NCBI GenBank assembly: GCA_910588555.1 | Contig: CAJUPC010000018.1 | Location: 1-43,419 of the forward strand | Length of the DNA stretch: 43,419 bases | Source: Candidatus Gastranaerophilales bacterium | Lineage (GTDB): Bacteria; Cyanobacteriota; Vampirovibrionia; Gastranaerophilales; Gastranaerophilaceae | Direction of reading: 5' to 3' | Part shown: positions 23,642-31,364 of the stretch, one piece after another | Layout: each line of letters opens with the position of its first letter | Position numbering within the stretch: the stretch's first letter is position 1 | Position numbers and translations under genes: made by a program | The notes under the pieces: model-generated | Told to the model about the DNA's origin: nothing | The model's input: only the letters and a program-made list of their open reading frames with translations | Database searches by the model: none

Positions 23642-24751
23642 ATGGAACAGCTTAAGAATATAAAATTACTTGACAAATATATCCTCAGACAGGTTATAGA
23701 AATGTTTATAATGGGTGTAGCCGTATTTACGTCAATTATCTTTGCGTCGGATACATTTATTACTCTAATTAAACAAATTTCCTTATTCGGAATTCCTTTT
23801 AATGTTGCATTAATGATGATTATTCTGAATTTGCCTCAAGTAATTGTTATGACTATTCCTATGGGTGTACTGCTTTCGACAGTAATGACTTTGAATAATT
23901 TGAGTTTAAAATCAGAAATTACCGTTATGAGAGCATGCGGAATAGGACTTAACAGAATTGCAAAACCGATATTTATTTTTGCAATAGTTATGTCCGTTTT
24001 CAGTTTTGTAATTAATGAAACAATTGTACCTGTAATGACTAAGCAGTCAAAGGATTTGGCATTGTGGTCATTAGGGCAGAAAAATATTCCTGAAGGTAAA
24101 CAAAATTTTGTATTTAAAGAACTTAATGACTTTGGAAGTTTGAAAAGACTTTTTTATGTAGGATACTGCGAAGACAAAGTTTTGCATAATATTACCGTTC
24201 TTGATACCGCAAAATCAGGAACTATTCAGGTTCTTCAAGCCGATGAGGGTAAAACTTCTCCCGAGGGCTGGGAATTTCAAAAAGGTGCTGTGTACACTGT
24301 CGGAGATGACGGAAAAGTCTTGAATACAACTCTTTTTGACAGTTCAGTTGTGAAATTCGGACTTGATATGTCAAAAGAACTAAACAAAAACGTAGCCAAA
24401 GAAATGAATTTTACCAAGCTGATTAATTATATCAGATTTAATGCACTGGATGGTAAACAAAGAAATATTATACATATTGAACTTTTTGATAAACTTGCAT
24501 TACCTTTGACTACAATTGCACTTGTATTAATCGCTGTTCCTCTTGCTATTACTCCTCCAAGAGTTCGTTATAACAGAGGGTTTTTGTTCAGTATTTTAAT
24601 TATTTTTGCGTATTATCTGATTAGAGCTTTGTCGATTTCGTTTGGCGAAACAGGAACTTTGCCTGCATTTTTAGCGGCATGGATGCCTAATATTGTGTTG
24701 ACAATTGTTGGCACAATGCTTTATTACAAGAAAGTTTATACGATTGAATAA
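23642..24751 (+). CDS. LptF/LptG-family lipopolysaccharide export permease
   Basis: 369 residues. YjgP/YjgQ layout: three membrane helices in the first 130 residues (MFIMGVAVFTSIIF, then VIVMTIPMGVLLSTVMTL with the conserved Pro/Gly, then IFAIVMSVFSFVI), a periplasmic beta-jellyroll at about 135-265, and three C-terminal helices (LALPLTTIALVLIAVPLAITPPR is characteristic). LptF and LptG form the inner-membrane part of the LPS transport bridge with LptB. Which of the two it is cannot be decided from this single gene, and some deep lineages use one. It indicates LPS-type export. Confidence 0.92.
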   Translation: MEQLKNIKLLDKYILRQVIEMFIMGVAVFTSIIFASDTFITLIKQISLFGIPFNVALMMIILNLPQVIVMTIPMGVLLSTVMTLNNLSLKSEITVMRACGIGLNRIAKPIFIFAIVMSVFSFVINETIVPVMTKQSKDLALWSLGQKNIPEGKQNFVFKELNDFGSLKRLFYVGYCEDKVLHNITVLDTAKSGTIQVLQADEGKTSPEGWEFQKGAVYTVGDDGKVLNTTLFDSSVVKFGLDMSKELNKNVAKEMNFTKLINYIRFNALDGKQRNIIHIELFDKLALPLTTIALVLIAVPLAITPPRVRYNRGFLFSILIIFAYYLIRALSISFGETGTLPAFLAAWMPNIVLTIVGTMLYYKKVYTIE

Positions 24752-24817
24752 AGTCTTGACAATAACTCATAAAGAAAAATGCAAATTTTTATATTTAGAT
24801 GTTTTAGGTAGTTTGAG

Positions 24818-25390
24818 ATGAACAATAATTTATTCCAAAACAACATAAACAGAATAAACGATTACGATTTAAATATATTGAACAGTAATTCTTTTAGAAA
24901 CCTTGATGATAAAACATTAAAATTGGAATGTCTTATTGCGGAAAAAGAAGAAGCACTTGAGCTTTTAAACAATAAAATTAAGGGTACCGAAATTCTGGGC
25001 AAACTTCTTGATGTAATGGATTTGAAAATCAAGGCTAAACAACTTGAAAATGAACTTTCGGAATTAAAAAACGAGTATGCAAAAAGAAATTTATCAGAAA
25101 GGCTTACGCCCAAAATCGGAAAAACAAAAAAACAACTTTCGCCTTTAAAACTTTTTGCGAGATATATGACGAAAAATGTTTTTTCTAAAGTATCTAAAAA
25201 GTTTAAATCAATTGCTGATTTAAGCGAGTCTTTAGATACTTTAACAAGTATAAATGACAATGTGGATGAGCTTATTGCAATGAAGGTTCCGTATGGTGAA
25301 ACAAAAGCTAATTATGAAAAACTGACAAACTACCTTTATCGTGCAAACAGAATTCATTCTGACATCAGCAGGAAAATGCAAAAGCTGTAG
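24818..25390 (+). CDS. Coiled-coil protein, unknown function
   Basis: 190 residues, Asn-rich at the start, then a predicted coiled coil at about 30-95 (LKLECLIAEKEEALELLNNK, then LKIKAKQLENELSELKNEY), a basic Lys/Arg linker (GKTKKQLSPLKLFARYMTK) and a second helical part to the end. No signal or membrane segment. A TTGACA at 24756-24761 lies upstream but without a clear -10 at the right distance, and the ribosome site is weak (AGGTAG), so expression may depend on lptF/G. Family not recognised. Confidence 0.65.
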   Translation: MNNNLFQNNINRINDYDLNILNSNSFRNLDDKTLKLECLIAEKEEALELLNNKIKGTEILGKLLDVMDLKIKAKQLENELSELKNEYAKRNLSERLTPKIGKTKKQLSPLKLFARYMTKNVFSKVSKKFKSIADLSESLDTLTSINDNVDELIAMKVPYGETKANYEKLTNYLYRANRIHSDISRKMQKL

Positions 25391-25393
25391 TAC

Positions 25394-25422
25394 TTGCGAA
25401 AATGTTATTTTTATCATAAAAT
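25394..25422 (+). promoter_or_regulatory. Promoter of gatA
   Basis: TTGCGA (25394-25399), 17-bp spacer, TAAAAT (25417-25422), 30 bases before the gatA ATG, which has AAGGAG at a normal distance. Confidence 0.65.
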
Positions 25423-25452
25423 CAGATTATGAATTAGCTTTAAGGAGATATT

Positions 25453-26916
25453 ATGAACGAGCTTTTAAGAAAATCAGCTGCAGAGCAAAGCTTAGCTTTA
25501 AAAAATAAAGAGATTTCAGCCGTGGAACTTACTAATGCGGCTTTTGAAAGAATTGAAGAATTAGATGACAAATTAGGCGCATTCAATTCTTTGACAATAG
25601 ATACAGCGCTTGAAACAGCTAAAAAAGTTGACGAAAAAATTGCTAAAGGCGAAGAATTACCTCTTCTTGCAGGTGTTCCTCTTGCCCTGAAAGATAATAT
25701 GAATTTAGTAGGTTCAAAAACCACTGCTTCTTCAAAAATTTTGGAAAACTTTGTTTCACCTTTTAATGCTACTGTTACAGAAAAACTTTTAAATAATTTG
25801 GTTCCGATTGTAGGAAAAGCAAATTTAGACGAATTTGCAATGGGTTCTTCAAATGAAAACTCAGCATTTAAAAAGGTTCACAATCCATGGAATTTAAATA
25901 AAGTTCCCGGAGGCTCATCAGGCGGCTCTGCTGCTTCTGTTTCAGCATGCGAAGCTACACTTGCTTTAGGTTCCGATACAGGCGGTTCTATCAGACTTCC
26001 GGCTTCATTCTGCGGTATTGTAGGTATGAAACCGACTTACGGACGTGTTTCAAGATACGGTTTGATTGCGTTCGCTTCTTCTTTAGACCAAATCGGCCCG
26101 TTTGCCAGAACTGTTGAAGATGCGGCTAACTTGCTTGAAGTTATTTCCGGCTATGACCCGAAAGATTCTACATCATTGAATTTGCCTGTGGAAAACTATG
26201 CTGCAAATTTAAACAATGATATTAAAGGATTGAAAGTCGGCGTTATAAAAGAACTTATGACGGAAGGTTTGTCTGAAGATGTTCAAAAAGCTATGGAAAG
26301 AGCGATTGAAGACTACAAAAAATTAGGTGCTGAAATCGTTGAAATTTCATTGCCGAATTTAAAACATTCAATCGGTATTTATTACATTCTTGCTACAGCT
26401 GAATGTTCTTCAAACCTTGCTCGTTTTGATGGTGTAAAATACGGATACAGAACTCCTGATGCAAAAACATTAATGGAAATGTATACAAAATCAAGAGCAG
26501 AAGGTTTCGGTCCTGAAGTTAAACGCCGTATAATGCTTGGAACTTATGCATTGTCATCAGGTTATTATGACGCTTATTACAAAAAAGCTCAACAGATGAG
26601 AGCTTTAGTCACTCAAGACTTCGTTGAAGCGTTTAAAAAAGCTGATATCTTGATTTCACCAACTTGTCCGAATACTGCATTTGAACTCGGTGCAAAATCA
26701 TCAGATCCGCTTGCAATGTATTTGACAGATATCGCAACAATTTCAGCTAACCTTGCAGGTATCCCTGGTATGAGCGTTCCTGCAGGATTTGACAAAGATG
26801 GAATGCCAATCGGCTTGCAAATTCTAGCTCCGCAATTGCAGGAAAGCAGATTGTTTAACGCAGCTCACAGATTTGAACGAGCAAACGATTATTATTTGCA
26901 ACTGGCAAAAATTTAA
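25453..26916 (+). CDS. gatA: Aspartyl/glutamyl-tRNA amidotransferase subunit A
   Basis: 487 residues, full length. GatA is the glutaminase/amidase of GatCAB, which converts Glu-tRNA(Gln) (and often Asp-tRNA(Asn)) to the correct aminoacyl-tRNA. The amidase triad is complete: Lys-80 in PLALKDNM, Ser-155 in PGGSSGGSAA, and Ser-179 in GSDTGGSIRLP. The C-terminus has GIPGMSVPAGF and MPIGLQIL typical of the family. gatC and gatB are not adjacent, so the complex is encoded at scattered loci. It has its own promoter, ribosome site and terminator. Confidence 0.97.
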   Translation: MNELLRKSAAEQSLALKNKEISAVELTNAAFERIEELDDKLGAFNSLTIDTALETAKKVDEKIAKGEELPLLAGVPLALKDNMNLVGSKTTASSKILENFVSPFNATVTEKLLNNLVPIVGKANLDEFAMGSSNENSAFKKVHNPWNLNKVPGGSSGGSAASVSACEATLALGSDTGGSIRLPASFCGIVGMKPTYGRVSRYGLIAFASSLDQIGPFARTVEDAANLLEVISGYDPKDSTSLNLPVENYAANLNNDIKGLKVGVIKELMTEGLSEDVQKAMERAIEDYKKLGAEIVEISLPNLKHSIGIYYILATAECSSNLARFDGVKYGYRTPDAKTLMEMYTKSRAEGFGPEVKRRIMLGTYALSSGYYDAYYKKAQQMRALVTQDFVEAFKKADILISPTCPNTAFELGAKSSDPLAMYLTDIATISANLAGIPGMSVPAGFDKDGMPIGLQILAPQLQESRLFNAAHRFERANDYYLQLAKI

Positions 26917-26927
26917 AATTAGAAAAT

Positions 26928-26955
26928 AGCGGGAATTATTTCCCGCTTTATTTTT
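26928..26955 (+). terminator. Terminator of gatA
   Basis: AGCGGGAA (26928-26935) pairs with TTCCCGCT (26940-26947), followed by a T-rich run. Confidence 0.85.
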
Positions 26956-26966
26956 ATTGTTGAATA

Positions 26967-26995
26967 TTGAAAATTTAAAAAAAATAGTTTATAAT
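26967..26995 (+). promoter_or_regulatory. Promoter of the poly-G leader ORF and prepilin
   Basis: TTGAAA (26967-26972), 17-bp spacer, TATAAT (26990-26995). It drives a transcript through the leader ORF at 27024 and into the prepilin at 27202. A second, weaker TATAAT (27160-27165) with TTGTAA at a 15-bp spacing could start a shorter message. Confidence 0.75.
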
Positions 26996-27023
26996 AATAA
27001 TGTAAATATGAAAGGAGCAACTT

Positions 27024-27107
27024 ATGAAAAGATTTAATTTAGCTTCTGTCGAAAATTTGCTGTTTATCGGCAGGGCAAAAAATAGCTTCGGGGGGGGGGC
27101 ATTCTAA
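27024..27107 (+). CDS. Short leader ORF with a poly-G tract, upstream of a prepilin
   Basis: Opens with a good ribosome site (AAGGAG, seven bases before the ATG) behind a consensus promoter. As sequenced it encodes 27 residues, ending NSFGGGAF, with the TAA right after a run of ten G. One more G would keep the frame open for about 35 further codons to a TGA that overlaps the prepilin ATG as ATGA, so the two would be translationally coupled; two more, or one fewer, G gives a stop at a TAA about 40 bases beyond the tract. Leader residues resemble those of the partial ORF at 43368 (NSFGGG). It could be a phase-variable leader or a decayed prepilin start. Confidence 0.6.
   Translation: MKRFNLASVENLLFIGRAKNSFGGGAF
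27090..27099. repeat. Homopolymer tract of 10 G in the leader ORF
   Basis: Ten G following AAAAATAGCTTC. The twelve-base flank AAAATAGCTTCG is identical before the tract at 43398. Prone to slipped-strand length change. Confidence 0.95.
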
Positions 27108-27201
27108 GCTCCTTGTCTGGTTTTTGGCTGCGAAGCACTTGTAAAAGCAAAAAATCTGTTATAATAGTGATATGGGTCGTTACAATCTTAATGGAGGATT
27201 T

Positions 27202-27966
27202 ATGAAAAAAGCTTTTACATTGGCAGAAGTATTAATTACTTTAGGAATTATCGGGGTGGTTGCGGCATTGACCATGCCGTCATTAATTGCTAAACATAAT
27301 GAAAAACAAACTATCACTGCTTTGAAGAAATTTTATTCTTCAATATCGCAGGCATACGGTCTTGCGGTGATTGAAAATGGAACGCCTGATACCTGGTATA
27401 ACCGTGAAGTTTCTAATGGAGATATTGCGGCATCAAATACTATGGTTGATATAATTACCAAACATATGAAAATTTCAAAGGTATGTCATAAGAATAAAGG
27501 TTGTTTTCCTGATGTTGTTTACAAAAAAATAGACGGAAAAACGGTCGGGAATTGGAACAGAAGCCAAATTGTGTCTAAATTTCTTACCTCAGACGGTATG
27601 AGTGTATTTTTCTATACATACGGTAATAAACCAGCTAATAACGGTCAAGGAATAGAGAAAGTGTCTTATGGAGCACTCTCTGTTGATATAAACGGATTTA
27701 AAGGACCTAATACTGCAGGACAGGATTTATTTACATTTATTATTGCAAAAAATGGTATTTATCCACATGGAACTAAAACTTCGTTGATGGATGAAAAACT
27801 TGATGATGGTACTATAGTTAGGATAAATTCTTTCCCACGAATGTGTAACAGAAACGATTGTTATGGAAATTGTGAGGCTTGTGGAGCGTGGGTAATGTAT
27901 AATGAAAATTTGGATTATATGCGCTGTGATAATTTGTCCTGGAACGGCAAGCATAGCTGTAAGTAA
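27202..27966 (+). CDS. Type IV prepilin-like protein
   Basis: 254 residues from the ATG at 27202, which has GGAGG six bases upstream; the in-frame ATG at 27172 lacks a ribosome site. It starts MKKAFTLAEVLITLGIIGVV: three-residue leader plus Ala, prepilin peptidase site before Phe, Glu at +5, then the pilin N-helix and ALKKFYSSISQAYG. The C-terminal domain is rich in Cys (at least nine) and includes GAWVMYNENLDYMRC, closely matching AWVIYNENMDYLHC in the prepilin at 39352, so these two are paralogues. It is preceded by the poly-G leader ORF. Role in a pilus or secretion pseudopilus is not resolved. Confidence 0.9.
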   Translation: MKKAFTLAEVLITLGIIGVVAALTMPSLIAKHNEKQTITALKKFYSSISQAYGLAVIENGTPDTWYNREVSNGDIAASNTMVDIITKHMKISKVCHKNKGCFPDVVYKKIDGKTVGNWNRSQIVSKFLTSDGMSVFFYTYGNKPANNGQGIEKVSYGALSVDINGFKGPNTAGQDLFTFIIAKNGIYPHGTKTSLMDEKLDDGTIVRINSFPRMCNRNDCYGNCEACGAWVMYNENLDYMRCDNLSWNGKHSCK

Positions 27967-27983
27967 TGGCGCTAAGACGTAGA

Positions 27984-28010
27984 AAAAGACCGACTTTAAG
28001 TCGGTCTTTT
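27984..28010. terminator. Bidirectional terminator between prepilin and dnaK
   Basis: AAAAGACCGACTT and AAGTCGGTCTTTT arms around one base, 17 bases past the prepilin stop and 18 before the convergent dnaK end. Confidence 0.88.
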
Positions 28011-28028
28011 AGTTTTTTGAGTATGAAA

Positions 28029-29861
28029 TTATTCTTTAGTATATTCTGCATCAATTACGTCGTCATCTTTTTTGTCTTCGGTTGATGATGCATTTTCGCT
28101 TGATGCTGTAGCTTGTTCTTCTTTTTGAACAGCTTCGTAAGCTTTTTGCGAAATTGAGAACATTGTTTGCTGCAATTCATCTGATAATTTTTTCAATTCT
28201 TCAGTTGATTTGTTTTCATCTAAAGCTTTTTGAAGTGCTGCTTTTTGTTCGTCTAATTTTGCTTTATCAGCAGAATCAATTTTGCCTTCAAAATCTTTTA
28301 CGATTCTATCAGCTGAGCCGATAAGTGATGTTGCATTGTTTTTAATTTCAGCTTCTTCTTTTTTCTTTTTGTCTTCTGCTGAATTTGCTTCGGCTTCTTT
28401 AACCATTTTGTCAATATCAGCTTCACTCAAGTTAGAAGAATTTGTGATAGTGATTTTTTGTTCTTTATTTGTAGCTTTATCTTTTGCTGAAACATTAACA
28501 ATACCGTTTGCGTCGATATCGAATGTAACTTCGATTTGCGGTAAACCTCTCATTGCAGGCGGAATACCGTCAAGTCTGAACATACCTAAAGATTTGTTAT
28601 CACCTGCCATTGGTCTTTCACCTTGAAGTACGTGAATATCAACGGCTGTTTGGTTATTTTCTGCAGTTGAAAATACTTGTGATTTAGAAACAGGGATTGT
28701 AGTGTTTCTTGGTACCAACGGAGTCATAACGCCGCCTAAAGTTTCGATACCCAATGTCAACGGAGTTACGTCTAACAATACGATGTCTTTAACTTCGCCA
28801 GCCAGGACACCTGCTTGAACAGCAGCACCAACTGCAACAACTTCGTCAGGGTTTACTGATTGGTTAGGTTCTTTGCCTGTGTATTCTTTTACAAGTTGTT
28901 GAACTGCAGGAATACGAGTTGAACCTCCGACCAATACAACTTCATCGATATCTGATTTAGAAACGCCAGCGTCTTTCAATGCGTTTTCAACAGGGATTTT
29001 ACATCTGTTTAACAAGTCGCGTGACAAATCTTCAAATTTAGCTCTTGTCAAATTCAAGTCTAAGTGTTTAGGACCGTTAGCGTCAGCTGTGATAAACGGA
29101 AGGTTAATATTTGTTTCCATAACAGAAGACAATTCGCATTTAGCTTTTTCAGCTGCTTCTTTAACACGCTGCATAGCTTGTTTGTCGTTTCTTAAGTCAA
29201 TACCTTCTTGTTTTTGGAATTCTTCACAAATCCAATCCATAACTTTTTGGTCGAAATCGTCACCGCCTAAGTGAGTGTCACCTGAAGTTGAAAGAACTTC
29301 GTGAACACCGTCGCCGATTTCAAGGATTGATACGTCGAATGTACCGCCACCTAAGTCGAATACAAGAACTTTTTCTGATTTTTCTTTTTCAAGACCATAA
29401 GCCAAAGCGGCTGCTGTCGGTTCGTTTACGATACGAAGAACGTCCAAACCTGCGATTTTACCTGCGTCTTTAGTTGCCTGTCTTTGAGCGTCGTTAAAAT
29501 ATGCAGGAACTGTGATTACTGCTGATGTAACTTTTTCACCAAGATAGCTTGAAGCGTCGTCTGCAAGTTTTCTCAAAATCATAGCTGAGATTTCTTGCGG
29601 AGTATAATCTTTTCCGTCAATATTTTTTTTGTAATCTTCGCCCATGTGTCTTTTAATAGACGCGATAGTTTTATCAGGGTTAAGGATTGCTTGACGTTTT
29701 GCAAGCTGACCTACCAATTTTTCACCTGTTTTAGAAAACCCTACGATAGAAGGGGTTGTTCTTGAACCTTCTGCGTTAGCAATAACTGTCGGCTTACCGC
29801 CTTCCATGACTGCTACAACCGAGTTTGTTGTACCAAGGTCAATACCAATTGTTTTTGCCAT
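28029..29861 (-). CDS. dnaK: Chaperone DnaK (Hsp70)
   Basis: 610 residues. It is an ATP-driven chaperone for nascent and stress-damaged proteins. The nucleotide-binding domain shows GIDLGTTNS at the start, VITVPAYFNDAQRQATKDAG, VFDLGGGTFDVSIL and VLVGGSTRIPAVQ; the substrate domain has VTPLTLGIETLGG; the tail ends DDVIDAEYTKE with the typical acidic EEVD-like finish. AAGGAGA lies nine bases before the ATG. grpE and dnaJ are not next to it, and I see no CIRCE element upstream. Confidence 0.98.
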   Translation of the reverse strand: MAKTIGIDLGTTNSVVAVMEGGKPTVIANAEGSRTTPSIVGFSKTGEKLVGQLAKRQAILNPDKTIASIKRHMGEDYKKNIDGKDYTPQEISAMILRKLADDASSYLGEKVTSAVITVPAYFNDAQRQATKDAGKIAGLDVLRIVNEPTAAALAYGLEKEKSEKVLVFDLGGGTFDVSILEIGDGVHEVLSTSGDTHLGGDDFDQKVMDWICEEFQKQEGIDLRNDKQAMQRVKEAAEKAKCELSSVMETNINLPFITADANGPKHLDLNLTRAKFEDLSRDLLNRCKIPVENALKDAGVSKSDIDEVVLVGGSTRIPAVQQLVKEYTGKEPNQSVNPDEVVAVGAAVQAGVLAGEVKDIVLLDVTPLTLGIETLGGVMTPLVPRNTTIPVSKSQVFSTAENNQTAVDIHVLQGERPMAGDNKSLGMFRLDGIPPAMRGLPQIEVTFDIDANGIVNVSAKDKATNKEQKITITNSSNLSEADIDKMVKEAEANSAEDKKKKEEAEIKNNATSLIGSADRIVKDFEGKIDSADKAKLDEQKAALQKALDENKSTEELKKLSDELQQTMFSISQKAYEAVQKEEQATASSENASSTEDKKDDDVIDAEYTKE

Positions 29862-29954
29862 AATCTTTTATCTCCTTTACATGATTATATTTTCATCACT
29901 ATTCATTTATAACACTGTTTTTTGAAAATTCTGAAAAAATAAACAAAAAATTAA

Positions 29955-29982
29955 TAATTCGCCGAAATTATCCGGCGAATTA
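29955..29982 (-). terminator. Terminator of the small secreted protein gene
   Basis: TAATTCGCCG (29955-29964) pairs with CGGCGAATTA (29973-29982). T-runs follow on both strands; on the minus strand it lies 15 bases after the stop at 29998. Confidence 0.75.
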
Positions 29983-29997
29983 TTTTTTTGGAACAAT

Positions 29998-30318
29998 TTA
30001 ATATTCCAATATATCGCCGCCCGGCTCTGCACCCGGCAGACAAACACCAAACTGGCAATTAGAGTTATAGTCGTTAGTAGGAGCTCCAAAACCTGTTGCA
30101 CTTTCAGTGTTGATTAATGCATCATTATACGGTTCAAAATATTGCGGTTTAAAAGCGTCCGTTCTTTGCATATCCTGCAATCTGTTTGGCATGTATTTTT
30201 CTTGTAAAGGAGTTGAATCCCAGTTTGAAGCCGTGCAGGCGTCACCGTTAATAGGGCATGACGCAAATGCCGGCAATGTAAATAATGATATTACTAATAA
30301 TATTAAAATCTTTTTCAT
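29998..30318 (-). CDS. Small secreted cysteine-containing protein
   Basis: 106 residues. A signal peptide at 1-19 (MKKILILLVISLFTLPAFA) is followed by Cys-20, Cys-27, and later Cys-87 and Cys-92 (NCQFGVC). The mature chain is polar, Pro/Asn/Tyr-rich and ends acidic. Cys-20 directly after the putative cleavage site raises a lipoprotein option, but the lipobox (PAFAS-C) is poor, so secretion to the periplasm is more likely. GAAAGGTGG precedes the ATG. No family recognised. Confidence 0.7.
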   Translation of the reverse strand: MKKILILLVISLFTLPAFASCPINGDACTASNWDSTPLQEKYMPNRLQDMQRTDAFKPQYFEPYNDALINTESATGFGAPTNDYNSNCQFGVCLPGAEPGGDILEY

Positions 30319-30430
30319 ATTTTTTCCACCTTTCTATAGTTCTGCATAATCAGATTAAACGACAATGCAAGATTTTTCATTGCCCGAAAGTAGCAAAAAT
30401 ATTTTATAAGTTTTATTGAATTATTTTTTT

Positions 30431-30847
30431 TTAGGATTTGAATTTTTTCAATTCTTTTTCCAAAACTTTGGAAAATGGTATAATAGGTTCCATTTTGTAG
30501 CCGCAATCATCAGACAGTGCGCCGCCCATAGAAAACAATTCTTCCTGAGGGTAGCGTCTGCAAATTCCCGGGCGGTTCTTGTGTATTTTGCATTTATGGG
30601 TTTCAGGGTCTAAGTTTTGGCACTCAAAAATAAGTCCGATTTCATCTTTTCCGATAACTTTTAAATATGTATAAAACCTGTGAAGATATTGAAGTTTTTT
30701 AAATTCTTCTTCATCCTGCACAACATGCTTGTAATGTTTTACATAAATTTGAGTACAACATTTGCCACAGGCATTGCATTTGCCTGTTCTGTAGTATTTT
30801 CTGCGCAGTATTTTTGATAAAAAGAATTTTCTCAGTTTCTCAAACAT
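30431..30847 (-). CDS. YkgJ-family cysteine cluster (metal-binding) protein
   Basis: 138 residues. The family signature is a set of eight Cys that bind zinc or an Fe-S centre: Cys-24, 27, 30 and 31 in GKCNACGKCC, Cys-76, Cys-86 in KCKIH, Cys-96 in RPGICRRYP, and Cys-115. The N-terminus is basic. Biochemical role in the family is unsettled. No Shine-Dalgarno is seen; TATCAT lies six bases before the ATG, so the message may be leaderless. It is transcribed convergently with no partner. Confidence 0.85.
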   Translation of the reverse strand: MFEKLRKFFLSKILRRKYYRTGKCNACGKCCTQIYVKHYKHVVQDEEEFKKLQYLHRFYTYLKVIGKDEIGLIFECQNLDPETHKCKIHKNRPGICRRYPQEELFSMGGALSDDCGYKMEPIIPFSKVLEKELKKFKS

Positions 30848-30884
30848 ACTAATATGATAACATAAAGTTTTGTAAAGTTTAGTT

Positions 30885-31004
30885 TATAATTTGGCAAAAC
30901 TCAATCTTGAGAGTAATTAATAAAAATGTAAAAACACCAATCATAATTACTATAACATAACCAAAATAACCAACCTTGACCTTGCAGCTGCAAGGTCTTT
31001 TTTT
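30885..31004 (+). ncRNA. Candidate small RNA ending in a strong terminator
   Basis: A perfect hairpin GACCTTGCAG/CTGCAAGGTC (30978-30997) followed by seven T reads as a plus-strand terminator, but no plus-strand gene precedes it; its neighbours are on the minus strand. A TATAAT at 30885-30890 about 90 bases upstream could start a roughly 105-nt RNA with an unstructured A/C-rich body. The -35 region is poor, so the case is weak. Confidence 0.3.
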
Positions 31005-31016
31005 GCTAAAATTAAT
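30998..31016 (+). repeat. 19-bp direct repeat, copy 1
   Basis: TTTTTTTGCTAAAATTAAT, identical to 32057-32075. The copies bracket the minus-strand parvulin/GGDEF gene pair. Confidence 0.8.
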
Positions 31017-31019
31017 ATG

Positions 31020-31364
31020 TTATTTTTTATCCAATACCTTAATCAAATGCCAGCCGAATTGAGTGTAAACAGGGTTTGATACTTCGCCTACCGGTGTTGC
31101 AAATGCCGCTTTTTCAAATTCTCTAACCATTTGTCCTTTGCCGAAATAACCTAAATCTCCATTATTCCTGCCTGAAGGGCATAAGGAATATACGCGTGCA
31201 TAATATTCGAAGTTTCCGCCGTTATCTACATCTTTTTTAATTTGCTGAGCTTCTGCTGCTGTTTTTACCAAAATATGTTCAGCGTGAACCTGTGTGAATT
31301 CTTCTGCGCTCGCAATTCCTGTCAGTAAAATAATTGAAGCTAAAATTTTACATATATTTTTCAT
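31020..31364 (-). CDS. Exported parvulin-type peptidyl-prolyl isomerase
   Basis: 114 residues. A signal peptide at about 1-20 (ends GIASA before EEF) and then a single PpiC rotamase domain: VHAEHILVKTAAEAQQI, FEYYARVYSLCPSGRNNGDLGYFGKGQMVREFEKAAF, and PVYTQFGWHLIKVLDK. It probably helps fold proteins in the periplasm. Its start overlaps the end of the diguanylate cyclase gene by four bases (ATGA), with GGAGGAG about ten bases upstream inside that gene, so the two are translationally coupled. The pairing with a cyclase is unusual. Confidence 0.93.
   Translation of the reverse strand: MKNICKILASIILLTGIASAEEFTQVHAEHILVKTAAEAQQIKKDVDNGGNFEYYARVYSLCPSGRNNGDLGYFGKGQMVREFEKAAFATPVGEVSNPVYTQFGWHLIKVLDKK

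Noticed and set aside
27172..27201. Upstream ATG as the start of the prepilin at 27202
   Set aside because: It has no ribosome site, while the ATG at 27202 has GGAGG at the right distance and gives the standard short leader.
28282..28626. 114-codon ORF antisense to dnaK
   Set aside because: Shadow ORF with Ser/Leu-rich composition typical of antisense Lys/Glu codons; no start signals.
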